A model generated the notes under the pieces. It did no database searches. It had not been told where the DNA came from and worked only from the letters and a program-made list of their open reading frames with translations. A program made the translations under genes and the position numbers. DNA of 64,000 bases. Source: Nilaparvata lugens. Its lineage: Eukaryota > Arthropoda > Insecta > Hemiptera > Delphacidae. Location of the stretch: positions 99,392,380 through 99,456,379 of the forward strand of contig NC_052518.1 in the NCBI RefSeq assembly GCF_014356525.2, given 5' to 3'. Below, piece by piece: positions 42,849 through 54,228 of this stretch. Positions within the stretch are counted from its first letter, which is position 1, and every line of letters begins with the position of its first letter.

Positions 42849-43093
42849 ACTTTTTGTGTAGTTGAGAAGTTGATATTGTGGTAATTATTCATATTGAATG
42901 AAAAAGACTAAGAAATTTAAAAAAAAAAACACTGATTTATTGATAATTAGAAAGACCGGTTTCGGTTATTACACCATTGTCAATCTCTGATTTACTGATA
43001 TCAGAGATTGATAATGGTGTAATAACTGAAACCGGTCTTTCTAATTATCAATAAATCAGTAGTTTTTTGACAATTTCCTAGTCTTTTTCATTC
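42849..43093 (-). mobile_element. Snapback retroposon, Penelope-like (245 bp)
   Basis: Perfect 12-bp duplication AATTATAATTTC (42837-42848, 43094-43105). Tail at the left (TTTTTGTGTAGTTGAGAAGT), then arms meeting near 42983. Same sequence as the outer arms of 2284-2975. It is inserted at the edge of a TAGTGAGG MITE fragment. Confidence 0.88.
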
Positions 43094-43105
43094 AATTATA
43101 ATTTC

Positions 43106-43233
43106 CCAATTCTCTGCCTTGCCACTGCCTTCTATAGAGGATAGCTGATACCGGTATATCTGATGAAATATTAACTTTTCTTTTTTGTTTAAAATAATCA
43201 ATTACATTTTATTCGTCAGGAAAATATATGTAA
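43106..43233 (+). mobile_element. TAGTGAGG MITE interior fragment
   Basis: TTCTCTGCCTTGCCACTGCC and AGAGGATAGCTGATACC, as in the long subtype. Confidence 0.65.
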
Positions 43234-43289
43234 ACAGCTGTTTATCAAGCTCTCATGCTGTTTCTTTTATCGTTACTACGTAAAAAAGT

Positions 43290-43532
43290 AAATTCGTATG
43301 GCTTTTGTTGGTGGGGAGTCCCTTGCGGGAAGGTTCCACCGCCTGAATATATAATTTAAGCCGTCAATGAGCCTTACGACTGTCATACTTCAGCCGGGGC
43401 CGACAGTTTAACGTGCCCATCCGACAACACGGGAGTGATCTCGTTAAAAAACTTTTGGTATTGAGAGGGTTTGAACCCGGGATCTCTATGCTGCTACGCA
43501 AGCACTCTATCCACTAGACCACGGATCACTCC
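43290..43532 (-). repeat. tRNA-derived SINE
   Basis: On the minus strand GGTCTAGTGGATAGAGTGCT (A box) is followed ~35 nt later by GGGTTCAAACCC (B box), both RNA polymerase III promoter elements within a tRNA-like head. Then come a central block CGGATGGGCACGTTAAACTG, a TGGAACCTTCCCGCAAGGGA hairpin and the end CCCACCAACAAAAGCCATAC. It moves by borrowing LINE machinery. It is not a functional tRNA gene: the head runs into SINE body and arms are imperfect. Confidence 0.8.
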
Positions 43533-43711
43533 GTTACTACGTTATGAAAGACTTTTCAACTTTGTTTATTGTATTAAAAATACATGTAATATTTATTATT
43601 CACTCTATAGTGTAGTCTATAATGAAATAATAATTGACGACGATGTTGAGATGAATTATGCTGTTAAGAGGATTATGAGAGTTCAAGATATTAAGATGTT
43701 CTAAAATGAAT

Positions 43712-44290
43712 GAGTCGAAGAAAGGCTTCGTATCTTTGAATGAAAGGTTATTAGGAGGATAGTGGGCCCTGTTTACGAAATGGAATTTGGAGAAGGAGAA
43801 AAAATAGCGAAATCGAGCGCTTCCTAGGGAGTGAAGCACTACCTCCGTAAACAAAGCCGTAGTGCGTTCGTGTGACGTCAGCACAGGTAGGGCTCCTAGA
43901 CCAATAGAAACTCTAGCTGATATAGATCAGCTGAAATTAACGAATTTTTATTGATGTAGGAGCCCTACCTGTGCTGACGTCACACGAACGCACTACGGCT
44001 TTGTTTACGGAGGTAGTGAGTGAAGACATCGTCCGATTTATTAAAGCTGGCAGAATTAGGTGGATGGAACACTTAGTGAGAATGGGTGATGAAAGGATTG
44101 CCAAATGTATATGGAGGGAAAGAATATACAATAGAAGAAAAGGAAGGCCAAGGAATAGGTGGACAGATGATGTAGAGCAGAATTTGAGAACGCTTGGAGT
44201 TTGAAACTGGAAAAGGCAGGTAGTTGATCGGGAGAGATGGAGAGGCTTTGTGAGGGAGGCCAAGGGTTGTAGCGACCTGTAGAGCTAAGG
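43712..44290 (+). pseudogene. Non-LTR retrotransposon C-terminal region split by a MITE
   Basis: Upstream of the MITE the frame reads EERLRIFE*KVIRRIVGPVY; downstream SEDIVRFIKAGRIRWMEHLV, then RMGDERIAKCIWRERI, GRPRNRWTDDVEQNL, a stop at 44203, then NWKRQVVDRERWRGF..EAKG and the final stop at 44280. The motifs (LR.FERK..RRI.GP, IRW.GH..RM, GRPR.RW.DDV, R.RW) are typical of the C-terminus of insect LINE polyproteins. Several stops: a dead copy. Confidence 0.85.
43837..44018. mobile_element. Palindromic MITE inside the LINE remnant, 7-bp duplication
   Basis: CACTACCTCCGTAAACAAAG ... CTTTGTTTACGGAGGTAGTG, arms ~63 bp, loop ~55 bp. Flanked by perfect AGTGAAG (43830-43836, 44019-44025). Confidence 0.9.
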
Positions 44291-44399
44291 AGTAAGCAGT
44301 AAAATGTATGAATACTTCACATTAAGATTCGATTTTCAAACATCTGAACATCGTCGTCAATTATTATTTCATTATAGAGTGAATAATATTTCATGTATT

Positions 44400-44790
44400 T
44401 TTCAATGATTAAATAGGTAATAAATGTTCATAATTGAGATTTAATAATGTGTTAAACAATTATATTTCTATTGAATGAAAAAGACTAAGAAGTTGTCAAA
44501 AAACCACTGAGATTGACAATGGTGTAATAACCGAAACCGGTCTTTCTAATTATCAATAAATCAGTGGTTTTTTGACAACTTCTTAGTCTTTTTCATTCAA
44601 TATGAATAATTACCACAATATCAACTTCTCAACTACACAAAAAAAAAAATATATTTCTAAATTGTTGTTGAAGATCTGGCAACGTTGCGGAGCTAGAAAA
44701 GGATAGCGCTATCTGCTTTGTCGAATGATAGACAAGGATAGTAACACCATCGTTAATCAAATACTGCCATTATACCGTGAACCTCACTAC
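44400..44790. mobile_element. TAGTGAGG MITE, right part, interrupted by a snapback retroposon
   Basis: Interior TTCATAATTGAGATTTAATA before, and GATCTGGCAACGTTGCGGAG to GTGAACCTCACTA after, the insert at 44471-44649. Confidence 0.75.
44471..44649 (+). mobile_element. Snapback retroposon, Penelope-like (179 bp)
   Basis: Perfect 10-bp duplication TATATTTCTA (44461-44470, 44650-44659). Short left arm TTGAATGAAAAAGACTAAG, right arm, then tail CAACTTCTCAACTACAC and about eleven A. Shortest member of the 2284-2975 family. Confidence 0.88.
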
Positions 44791-44824
44791 AGTGAATTGA
44801 ATTACCTATCTTCTAGTACTGATA

Positions 44825-44935
44825 TAGTGAGGGTCCACATTGTAATGGCAGTGGAGAAAGATAGGAGAACAACGTTGCCGATCCTCTGTCTAGTCAATGC
44901 CTTCTATAGAAGGTAGCTGATACAGGTTTATTGAA
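44825..44935 (+). mobile_element. TAGTGAGG MITE, left fragment
   Basis: TAGTGAGGGTCCACATTGTA after TA, interior to TAGCTGATACAGGTTTATTG, then lost. Confidence 0.8.
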
Positions 44936-45652
44936 TATTTATTTTGCCATTAAATACAACACTGTACAATAGGCATCGTCATTTGTTTGGAAAAGAATAA
45001 AATACAATATACTTATATAATTATACTGTCATAATCGTCCAGTCAAGGAAAGGCTATAGAGGGAAAACAATTTTTGACCCCGCAGTTCTGTTTAGGGTAG
45101 TAAGGAGGTAAACATATCAAAAGTCCCCACCCCTACCCCCTGTTCTAAGGGGATGGGGGTGGTTTAAAGGTACCATTTTTTGGTTTCTCGCATAAAACTC
45201 AAAAACTATGTATCCTAAGGACTTGACTGTCATATATCAAATTAAAGCTTACATAATTTCCCACAATATTCATTCTAAAACTTTTTTTATATCTCCACTA
45301 GATTTCGAGATATCCGCTCTTGAAGGTGTGACATTTTTGGAAGAAACACGTTTGCCACCAATTTTTTTTTTCTTTTTTTGCTCTTATAACTTTCTAAAAA
45401 TCGACGGGAAAAATCCATGCTGATTATGAGCTTATAAGGCATTAAATTCTCTTCAATTTGATGTATAATTTCACGCTTTTACGAATTTCCCTACACCTTT
45501 TGTAGCAGCTTTAGTGTTGAGTGTAAAATCTCCATTTTGCAACAATAGACCAATTGACTAAGGAATTCGGAGGGAATCTTTTAAACAAAATTTTTGATGC
45601 TTTTTCTTTCAGCCACTTGCATATCACTGCCTTATAATTAATTATAATATAT
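44936..45652. repeat. Dispersed repeat related to 35690-35830
   Basis: 45440-45560 shares TTCAATTTGATGTATAATTT, TTTTGTAGCAGC and TTTGCAACAATAGA with 35700-35815. The preceding part (45170-45420) with AAAAACTATGTATCCTAAGG may be the same element. Confidence 0.5.
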
Positions 45653-45711
45653 GCCTTGATGCAATACCATTGCCAATCAAACACTGCCAATATAACGTGG
45701 ACCTCACTGTA
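45653..45711 (+). mobile_element. TAGTGAGG MITE, right-end fragment
   Basis: ATTGCCAATCAAACACTGCC then ATAACGTGGACCTCACTG. Confidence 0.75.
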
Positions 45712-45753
45712 ATCAAAATGACGCCAGTAGCGTTTGGGCATTTAATGATGCTA

Positions 45754-46589
45754 TAGTGAGGTCCACGTTATAATGGTAGTGAAGAAAGATAAGAGAAAAA
45801 CGTTGCCAAGTCTCTCCATTTTGCCTCTGAGTGTATACAACTGTTACTCAATTCATCTCATTAAATTTGATCTAATAATAATTATCATTTCCTTGATAAA
45901 ATAATCAATTTAATGTCAAATTAATCAAGAAAATATATTTTTTCATAATTTGATTCAAAAATTTGCTTCTATAACTGAGATCAGATTTTTATTTTTATAC
46001 AAACCTGAAATGGCGGCTAGTTTAAAGAGCTGTGATACACCAATCTGAATTTCAAAGCAAGGGAAATTAAATTATTAGGTATGTATTCTATTCCATTTTT
46101 TTAAGTAATAGAAAAATATAAATCCTGTTCAAAATAAGTAATTTCAATGGAAATAATTATGAAATAACCTTTCAATATTATTTATACCAGTACGAGTTGG
46201 TCTAACCTATATGTGTAGGCTAACTGAAGCATGGATGATGTCTAGGATGGTTAGTTATCAACTTTTGAAATGTCATTTCAGGTATTTTAATTTGTGTTTC
46301 TCATACGGTAATGTCTAAAAATTATTTCATTGTTTCAAAAATACATTTTAAATCAATTATACGACTTGTGTACTAAAGTATTTTGATAGAATGAAGGGGG
46401 AAAATGGCGGCTGAGAATGGTTTGTTTACTTTTGTACAGTCACTGTCAAAAGTAAAAATAAAATATTCTGGAAAACAGACAACATTGCAAAGCTAGAGAG
46501 AGATAGCGCCATATGTTTTGTTGTATGATAGAAAAGGACAGCAACAGTATTGTCAATCGTACACTGCCATTATAACGTGGACCACACTA
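45754..46589. mobile_element. TAGTGAGG element, extra-long form (836 bp)
   Basis: TAGTGAGGTCCACGTTATAA ... TTATAACGTGGACCACACTA, TA at 45752-45753 and 46590-46591. The ends and ~170 bp on each side match the long MITE; ~450 bp in the middle is extra, with AAATGGCGGCTAG / AAATGGCGGCTGAG in two places. No open frame of note. It could be nearer the parent element or a MITE with an insert. Confidence 0.75.
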
Positions 46590-46591
46590 TA

Positions 46592-47099
46592 TAGTAGTCA
46601 ACAGGCAGGCAACATTGTAAACACCGCATGTACTCTTTCATGTAGAGATTGTCTTCTTCTCTTAAGTACGGGCAGAGAAAACATATATACATAATATTGT
46701 ATTTACTTATACTTAAAATTGTTTTATTCTATGATACAGGTAGATTAAAAACAAAAAGTTTACATTTTACGAATTTATTCGACTCATACAAAATTTCAGA
46801 ACAATAGAAATGCTTGGCAATCTTTTTATAGTGGAAGTAGAAGTTTTTCCCCAAAATTCACCAATAATATGTTAGAACAACATTTGATAAGAAACGGAAA
46901 AGTAATGAATAGAAAATGTCCAATAAGATATGATGACTAAATGTAGTACATGAATCAACTATATAGCCTCCGAATATTCTTTCAACCTTTTCCCAATTCA
47001 GTGGACAGTGAAATGTCCATCACAATAATTATGAATTACTGGCCAGCTTATAATTAATTGTAAACATGTACGTAATAGTCGCATGATTTTTATCTGCTT
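46592..47099. other. No gene recognised
   Basis: AT-rich spacer. Confidence 0.4.
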
Positions 47100-48500
47100 C
47101 ATAGCATGCAAGTGATAATAATAGTATAAAGTATAAGTATCAAAACCAAAGAATAATAGTAAAGAATAATAATATAGATGTTCAATAAAATGTTGGATGG
47201 AAAATTAATCCATTATAAATCCTTCTTCATTTAGTTTTTCAACCTCTTTCCAATATAAATCCTTCTTCAATTAGTTTTTAAACCTTTCTCCCAACAAAAA
47301 AGTGGACAATTATATTTCAAACATAATTTCCAATTGAACATACGAAATTTTTTTAACATACTTTGAACGTGAATAATTATATTTGAACAACATAATTTTA
47401 AATTACTGAGACTCATGATTATGTTGAAAACATAATATTTCAATTGAACATGTGCAACCATATTTTTAACATAGTGTGAACGTGGATAGTATTTTTTATG
47501 ACTAAGAAATAAGTATAAAAACAAAGAATATAAGTATAAAATAATGATATAGATGTTCAATAGAATAATACTATGTTGGATGGAAAATTAATCCATCACA
47601 AATCTTTCTTCAATTAGTTTTTTAACTTCTCTCCAATATAAATACTTCAATTAGTTTTTTAACTTCTCTCCAATATAAATACTTCTTCAATTAGTTTTTT
47701 AACCTTTCTCCTAACACAAAAAAGGGGACAATAATTATATTTGTAACACCATAATTTTAAATTCCTGAGACTTACGATAATGTTGAAAACATAATATTTC
47801 AATTGAACATGTGCAACCATATTTTTAACATAGTGTGAACGTAGATAGAATTTTTTATGACTTGAAAAATAAGTATCAAAACAAAAGAATAATAGTATAA
47901 AATAATAATATAGATGTTCAATACGATAATCATATGTTGGATGAAAAATTAATCCATTATAAATCCTTCTTCAATTAGTTTTTTAACCTCTCTCCAATAT
48001 AAATCCTTCTTTCACTAGTTTTTTCAACCTTTCTCCTAACAAAAAAGTTGACAATAATTATATTTGGAACACCATAATTTTAAATTACTGAGACTCATGA
48101 TGATTATGTTGAAAACATAATATTTCAATTGAACATGTGCAACCACATTTTTAACATAGTATGAACGTGGATAGTATTTCTATGACTAAGAAATAAGTAT
48201 AGAAAAAAAAGAATAATAGTATAAAATAATCATATAGATGTTCAATAGAATAATACTATGTTGGATGGAAAATTAATCCATCACAAATCTTTCTTCAATT
48301 AGTTTTTTTAACCACTCTCCAATATAAATCCTTCTTCAATAAGCTTTTTAACTCTTCTCCTAACAAAAAAGTGAACAATTATATTTTTAAATTAACCACC
48401 ATAATTTTCAATTACTGAGTCCAATATTTATGTTGGAAACGTAATTTTCAATTGCAATCATATTTTTAACATAGTGTGAACGAGGATAGTATTTATTTTA
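47100..48500. repeat. Tandem array, ~330-370-bp unit x4
   Basis: GATGTTCAATA followed by TTGGATG(G)AAAATTAATCCA recurs at about 47179, 47552, 47909 and 48236. Each unit contains CCTTCTTCAATTAGTTTTTT, CATAATATTTCAATTGAACA and TTTTTAACATAGTGTGAACG. Confidence 0.9.
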
Positions 48501-48734
48501 AATTCACATTTATATATGCGATACAATTAGTGGGTTACACACAATATTGAGAGAGAAATTGATAAATACCTGTCAGATAGTACCTAAGGACAGGCTATAG
48601 TATAATAGTAATGACAAATGTTGAATACTTGAATAAAAGTTGAGGAATAAACTTATTTAAACTGATTAATAATATTTTCTGCAACATCAAAGGATATAAG
48701 CGATAGTAGCACATCTCAAAATAACATCTTCACT

Positions 48735-48990
48735 CCCTCGAAAGTACTTCACTTTGAAATTTCCACATTAAATAATATATACTCTACACCCTTACAATCA
48801 CTTCACCTGGAAATTTCTACAATTAATCTATACTCTACTCTCTTATATGAATTTCACCTGGAAATTTCCATAATTAATCTATACTCTACTCTCTTATATG
48901 AACTTCACCTGGAAATTTCCATATTAAATGTATACTCTACTCTCTTATAAGCTCTTCACTTTGAAATTTCAACATTAAATTCACCCAGCA
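48735..48990. repeat. Tandem array, ~50-60-bp unit x5
   Basis: TTCACCTGGAAATTTCCATA and TATACTCTACTCTCTTATAT recur; the first and last units are more diverged. Confidence 0.9.
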
Positions 48991-49439
48991 TTCATAATTC
49001 TTCAATTCGACCATTCTAATTTTAAAAATAAAGCTCCCTCAAAAGTTTATTTCATGAGACTAGCGCTATTCAAAAAAGTAATAGCCCAATAGTTTAAAAT
49101 ATACATGTTTTATATGAATAACACTAATAACGGGTCTTTCTGTCTACAAAATGACTGTTGAAAAGCCTAGATTGCAGCAAAACGTCACCAACCCTAAACA
49201 GAATTATCTGTTTCATAAATAATTCTCCAAATTGAAGGAAACACACCTTAAAATAATAACAACCTATATTCCTCATACTGATAATCTGAAACTTCACACA
49301 AGAGATATCCAATATAGCTTCCAATTTTCAAAACTGTATGCATCTAATATAACAAACTACGTTATCTAAATGTAACATGTACATCATTTGTAGTGAATGT
49401 GTTACATTGAAGACATGAAATTTCGTAAATAATCTTTGA
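48991..49439. other. No gene recognised
   Basis: AT-rich spacer between two arrays. Confidence 0.4.
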
Positions 49440-49960
49440 ATATACATCCACATAGAACAACCATTAGTTTAAACGGATGTGAGGATTATAAGGTGTCAAC
49501 ACGGAGATTATCTCTTACCAAAAAAAAAAACAAGAAATTTGAAAAGGGTATGACACCGATCTTATTCTATAAAATTCAATCTACTGTTCTTATTGTTGTC
49601 TGTTGACATCAATAAACTCACTGTTAAAGTTTTAAATATGCATACATAAACCACCATTAGTTGGAACAGTTGTGAGGAATATAAGATGTCAACATGATTA
49701 TTATCTTACCAAGGAAATTAATAAAGGGTATTACACCGATCTTATTCTATAAAATTCAATCTACTTTTAACATCAATAAACTCACTGTTAAAGTTTTAAA
49801 TATGCATAAATAGAACCGCCATTATTTGGAACGGTTGTGAGGAATATAAGGTTTCAACACCATGCTCATCTTACCTTAAAAAATCAAAGAAACTTATAAC
49901 GCTATCTTATTCTATAAAATTCTATCTACTTTTAACATCAATAAACTCACTGACATAGTT
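49440..49960. repeat. Tandem array, ~170-180-bp unit x3
   Basis: GATCTTATTCTATAAAATTC then CATCAATAAACTCACTG recurs at about 49557, 49737 and 49905, with GGAACGGTTGTGAGGAATAT between. It lies in the presumed 3' UTR or downstream region of the terminal exon at 50018-50239. Confidence 0.85.
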
Positions 49961-50017
49961 TACAATACTGGAATCACAACAACGAAACTTCTCCCCAATC
50001 GAGAGAGCATTGTCCAC

Positions 50018-50239
50018 TTAGAGCCTTTTTACTTGATAACGATTAAAGAGTCGGTAAGGTGCTTTGGTTAAACTGTTGTTGCTTAGGACCTGTGTGAAAT
50101 TCGGAACATGATCGGGTGCCCGCCCCATTAGCCACTCAGTCGAGTGGTTGATTTGCGACTGGTCGACGTGTTCATTTAACCATCGTTCGTGCCATCTTCG
50201 GAATTTTTCTCCGAGTCTTTGACTAAGGGAGGGGTGGGT
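50018..50239 (-). CDS. Terminal coding exon, unrecognised gene
   Basis: On the minus strand TTTTGATTTTGCTTTTCAG is an excellent acceptor, followed in phase 0 by THPSLSQRLGEKFRRWHERW, then NEHVDQSQINHSTEWLMG, RAPDHVPNFTQVL... and ending YQVKRL-stop (stop at 50020-50018), 73 residues. Composition is hydrophilic, Arg/His/Trp-rich and less AT-biased than the surroundings. The open frame continues upstream to 50383, but that part (a hydrophobic stretch after MHDLF) is probably intron. Its phase-0 start fits the phase-0 end of the exon at 60290-60398, 10 kb upstream on the same strand, so they may belong to one gene. Function not recognised. Confidence 0.55.
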   Translation of the reverse strand, partial: THPSLSQRLGEKFRRWHERWLNEHVDQSQINHSTEWLMGRAPDHVPNFTQVLSNNSLTKAPYRLFNRYQVKRL

Positions 50240-50502
50240 CTGAAAAGCAAAATCAAAATTATCAGACAACAGCAACACATTAAAACCCAGCCAAAAAACC
50301 GCCAATGTTGCAACAAACAGGTCATGCATAATTATCCCAACCTTATATACATGGGAAGACAACTCAGATCTGCGCGATTTCAAATTGTCTAGTGTATGAA
50401 TACAACCTTAAAGGTTCTGTTCTATTAGGTTTTAAAGGTAAAATAAAAGCGATATTGTCAAATCCACATTTAAGCCAAACTTGAGTTTCAATGCACTGAA
50501 GT

Positions 50503-50690
50503 CCCGCACACACACACACACATCGATTTTTGTTTGTACGATATTTTGCCTTCCTTATGAATTCTATTGGATTAAACGGAACTTGACAAACATCATCTGT
50601 TTGAAATCATCTGTTTAATCTAATAGAATTAATAAGGACGGCAAAATACCGTACGAACAAAACTCGATGTGAGTGTGCAGGGTTTAAGGC
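50503..50690. mobile_element. MITE-like foldback with (CA)n edge
   Basis: CGCACACACACACACACATC ... TTTTGTTTGTACGATATTTT and the inverse AAAATACCGTACGAACAAAA ... GTGTGCAGGG. Related to 57949-58110. Confidence 0.65.
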
Positions 50691-51306
50691 TTTGCAAAGC
50701 CTAAAGCTAAACTTTCTACTGGTGATATTTTTCAAAGTTTTTCTATTTTTATACTATGAAGCTATCAAAATAAAAAAGTTTTCTCAGGAAAACATTTTTT
50801 TTCGATCATTACTTTTTGAGATATGAGCGCCTAAAGTTTAAATTTTTGGGACAGAACATTTCAAATTCGGTAAGAGATAAAACCATGAGATTTAGAGGAT
50901 AGATTCTTCATGGTATTGTTGATCTAGTAAAACAAAAATTTTCTGAAAATACCAATTTTTAAGATAGTTATTCAATTTATTAAAAATAACTTTCAGTTGA
51001 GTTATTTTAGGTAAATTGAATAACTTAGGTAAATTGATATTTTCAGAAAATTTTTGTTTTACTAGACCAACAATACCATGAAGAATCTATCCTCTAAATC
51101 TCATGGATTTATATCTTACCGAATTTGAAATGTTCTGTCCCAAAAATTCAAACTTCAGGCGCTCATATCTCAAAAAGTAATAATCGGAAGAAAAATGTTT
51201 TCCTGAGAAAACTTTTTCATTTTGATAGCTTGATGATATACAAATCGAAAAACTTCGAAAACTATCACGAGTAGAAAGTTTATTTTTAGCCTTTGCACAG
51301 CCTTAA
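50685..51306. repeat. Large foldback element, ~280-bp arms
   Basis: AAGGCTTTGCAAAGCCTAAA, CTACTGGTGATATTTTTCAA, ATATGAGCGCCTAAAG and TGGGACAGAACATTTCAAAT on the left are inverted on the right up to AGCCTTTGCACAGCCTTA. A second full copy is at 57213-57843 and partial ones at 56480-57190. Family unknown to me. Confidence 0.8.
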
Positions 51307-54114
51307 TCGTGGGTAGTGCTATTGGTTTATTCTAATAACTCAAGGGTCACCTTAGGGTCTACGCTTCAAAGAGTATTATGCCCGGTTTCTAGAACTCTTA
51401 TTAAATCATGGGTAAAGGACCATTATATACACAAACATTAAGAAAATCAAGAGATAAGCAATTTCTAGATATGATTTTACAATTTTATTCCAGTGCTTTC
51501 GAGAGTAAGTGGAGACCCAATTTGTTGCGACATTTTCTGGCTTTCATTGACTGGGTTTTTTAAAATAATCTCTAGATAGTGTCTATTCTCAATTTATATT
51601 GTAAAAGCGCAACCATCTACTTTAAACATCTATTTTGTGCATGATACATTACAGCAAATTTCAATCACAATACAAAATAAAATAATAAAAAATTGAAGAT
51701 TGTGCAATAATACACCAAATCAATTAGTACACTTAATCTTTATTTTGTAAATCTTGTATGGAAATTATTGATTATCACTGCACTAACAAAACTTTTTGAT
51801 AATAGTACAGTAGTAGTTTTGAATTATCCATTATGAGTAATTCAATTCAATTTATACCAACCCATCAACCATAATTTGATTCCAACCAACCCATATTGAC
51901 TAATTTTAATTACATTAAATCATCACCATTACCAATATGGAGCAACACCAAGATACAACAATAATTTTATTATGTATCAATGAAACAAGCTGGCATTGTA
52001 AAATTTTACTTGAGAAATTTATTTATGCTCGAAAATCAATCTCGGGGTTTAATAGTTCTGTCACAAAGTTGTCAAATTGGACTTCACTTTGTATTCAAAT
52101 CGACTTCAAAATTTGAATTAACAATTGTCAAATTCGAGTTCAATTTGTCAAAATGGAAGTATGTATTGACAAAATGTTTTCAAACTGCCCTGGGCTAGGA
52201 CCCCAAATTTGAACTTTCTATAGATTATAAAGTAACTTTTTGTTCAGCTCACCAAGATGCATTAATTTAGATTGAACCCATTCTTCCGAGAGATTAATTT
52301 TTTCCATCTTTATTGAGCCATTTTGACAAGTTGAACAAAGAAGTATTCATGGGGAGTTCTGAAATTTTGAAAATTTTGGATGACCCTATCCCTTCAGAAC
52401 TTTTTGCAATTTTGCAAATTGCAAACCCCAATTTCAGACTACAAAAGTCTCAAATCCAATTGCAAAGCATCAAAGCATTTTGCAAATTTCAGACAACTAA
52501 AGTTTTGCAAATTGCTTAGGGTTTACAATAACACTAAAAACTTCACAGTTACTAAGTTTCAAAGAAGAACGTTGACATGTTTCAAGTTTTATTTTTAATA
52601 AAAAATAGTTTATATCAATCATTAGTCAGTCAATCTGTGATTATAGTGTTATTTCTGGATTTTTGGATTGAAATAGTCACAATAATCTTATTATCATTCA
52701 TTGCACTGATTTTAATCCTAATTCTCCAACGAACGTCTGTCCTCATTTTGAACAGTAATCAGAATTTTCAATTTTTGCGCATATTTTCAACATCTAGCTT
52801 GGCAGGTCTCTGACGTTCCCTCAATTTCAAATTACCAACTCAGTATTAATGCACAACATTTAAATTCAAATAATTAACGATGTGCTAAAAAATAACTAAT
52901 ATAATACGCATGCATATTTAAATTCTAATGCGATAAAAGATAATATCCTCAAGTGAAATCGTAAAGCTATCCATTTAAATTGAATTTGAATCTAAATCTA
53001 AATACAAAGATCTACATGTAGGATGTATATGAATAACGTGCAAAATTAAATTTTACTCCACAATCGTCAATGTATAAACCAAAAAGAAGAATCTTGTTCT
53101 CAACTCCTCCCATTTACCAAAAGATCCAACAAGAATATTCATGGAATTACTGTCCTACCACAGCATACACATTTGAAAAATGTATTATTTATCTATACAA
53201 AGATACTAACTTTACATTTATATAGTTGCAGATGTTTACATCCTGAATATCCTGAGAGAGACTCAACAAATATTGATCCAGTGAAATTCAATTTGTTTCA
53301 ATGAAGGAATTGACTGTGTCTGGTTGCTTTAGAGTAGAATAGGGTGGCATTTTTATTACATGACGAGGCGCTGTTTGGCACTTGAATACGAAAACTACCT
53401 TTAAAAAAGTTAAACTTAAAGCTAAGGCGAAATCGGAGTCTTCTAACATTCTAGAATAAATTCCGTAGTTTACAAATTCTAAAAAAACAAACAACTATAT
53501 TAAAAAAGTTTAACTTAAAGCTAAGGCGAAATCGAAGTCACGTTTCTAACAGTCTGGACTAAATTCCGTAGTATACAAATTTTAAAAAACATTCAGGAAT
53601 TCGCTCAAAAATATCGGTGTTTTTTATATAATTAATTGGCAAATGAGTATGATGAATTTGTTGTTGTTGACTGATTACGTTATACTCTTATAAGTTTATT
53701 AATTGTTTTGGAACCTTGACTAATTGTTTCAATGTGTCATCCAACAAACATCCCAAAAGATTACCAAAAAATGTATCCATTGGTAACCAATGGCAGTTAT
53801 TCGATTTCTCAATAATATATAGACAATTTAAATATTAATGGCTGAGGTATTTGGAAACATATAAGTTTCTATTATTACTATTACATTCACTACTATTTAA
53901 ATAGTCTATATCTATATTCTATTTATAATATATTTTTGTTTTCTCAAAAACTACCCAATAAATTGTCTCATCTAACCAATTCCGACTTGATCGAATAACC
54001 GGGCCTTATATTAATATAAATGATGATTAACCTATCAATACCAGTGGAGACTGATGCTCTAATTTGAATAGTTGCTATTTCTTGAAAGATGACCACATAA
54101 GTACCATCTTTACT
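51307..54114. other. No convincing gene; one tandem duplication
   Basis: Very AT-rich. GTTTAACTTAAAGCTAAGGCGA and neighbours are duplicated at 53404-53490 and 53503-53590 (~100 bp apart; the motif is given as 5'-AACTTAAAGCTAAGGCGAAA). A minus-strand frame ending PPYSTLKQPDTVNSFIETN at 53290 follows a possible acceptor, but is too weak to call. Confidence 0.35.
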
Positions 54115-54228
54115 TATACAAGGTGATTCTTAATTATGGTAAAGTAATCTAATACGTGATAGTAGAGGTAAAAATAAGAAAAGAATTTCTTATAAACATG
54201 TATCCATGAACACTTCATTAGCGAGCTA

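Noticed and set aside
43480..43532. tRNA gene
   Set aside because: The tRNA-like head is the 5' part of a SINE; it runs into SINE body sequence.
53288..53494. Terminal exon ending TLKQPDTVNSFIETN
   Set aside because: The acceptor is weak and only about 30 residues look protein-like; kept as a note only.
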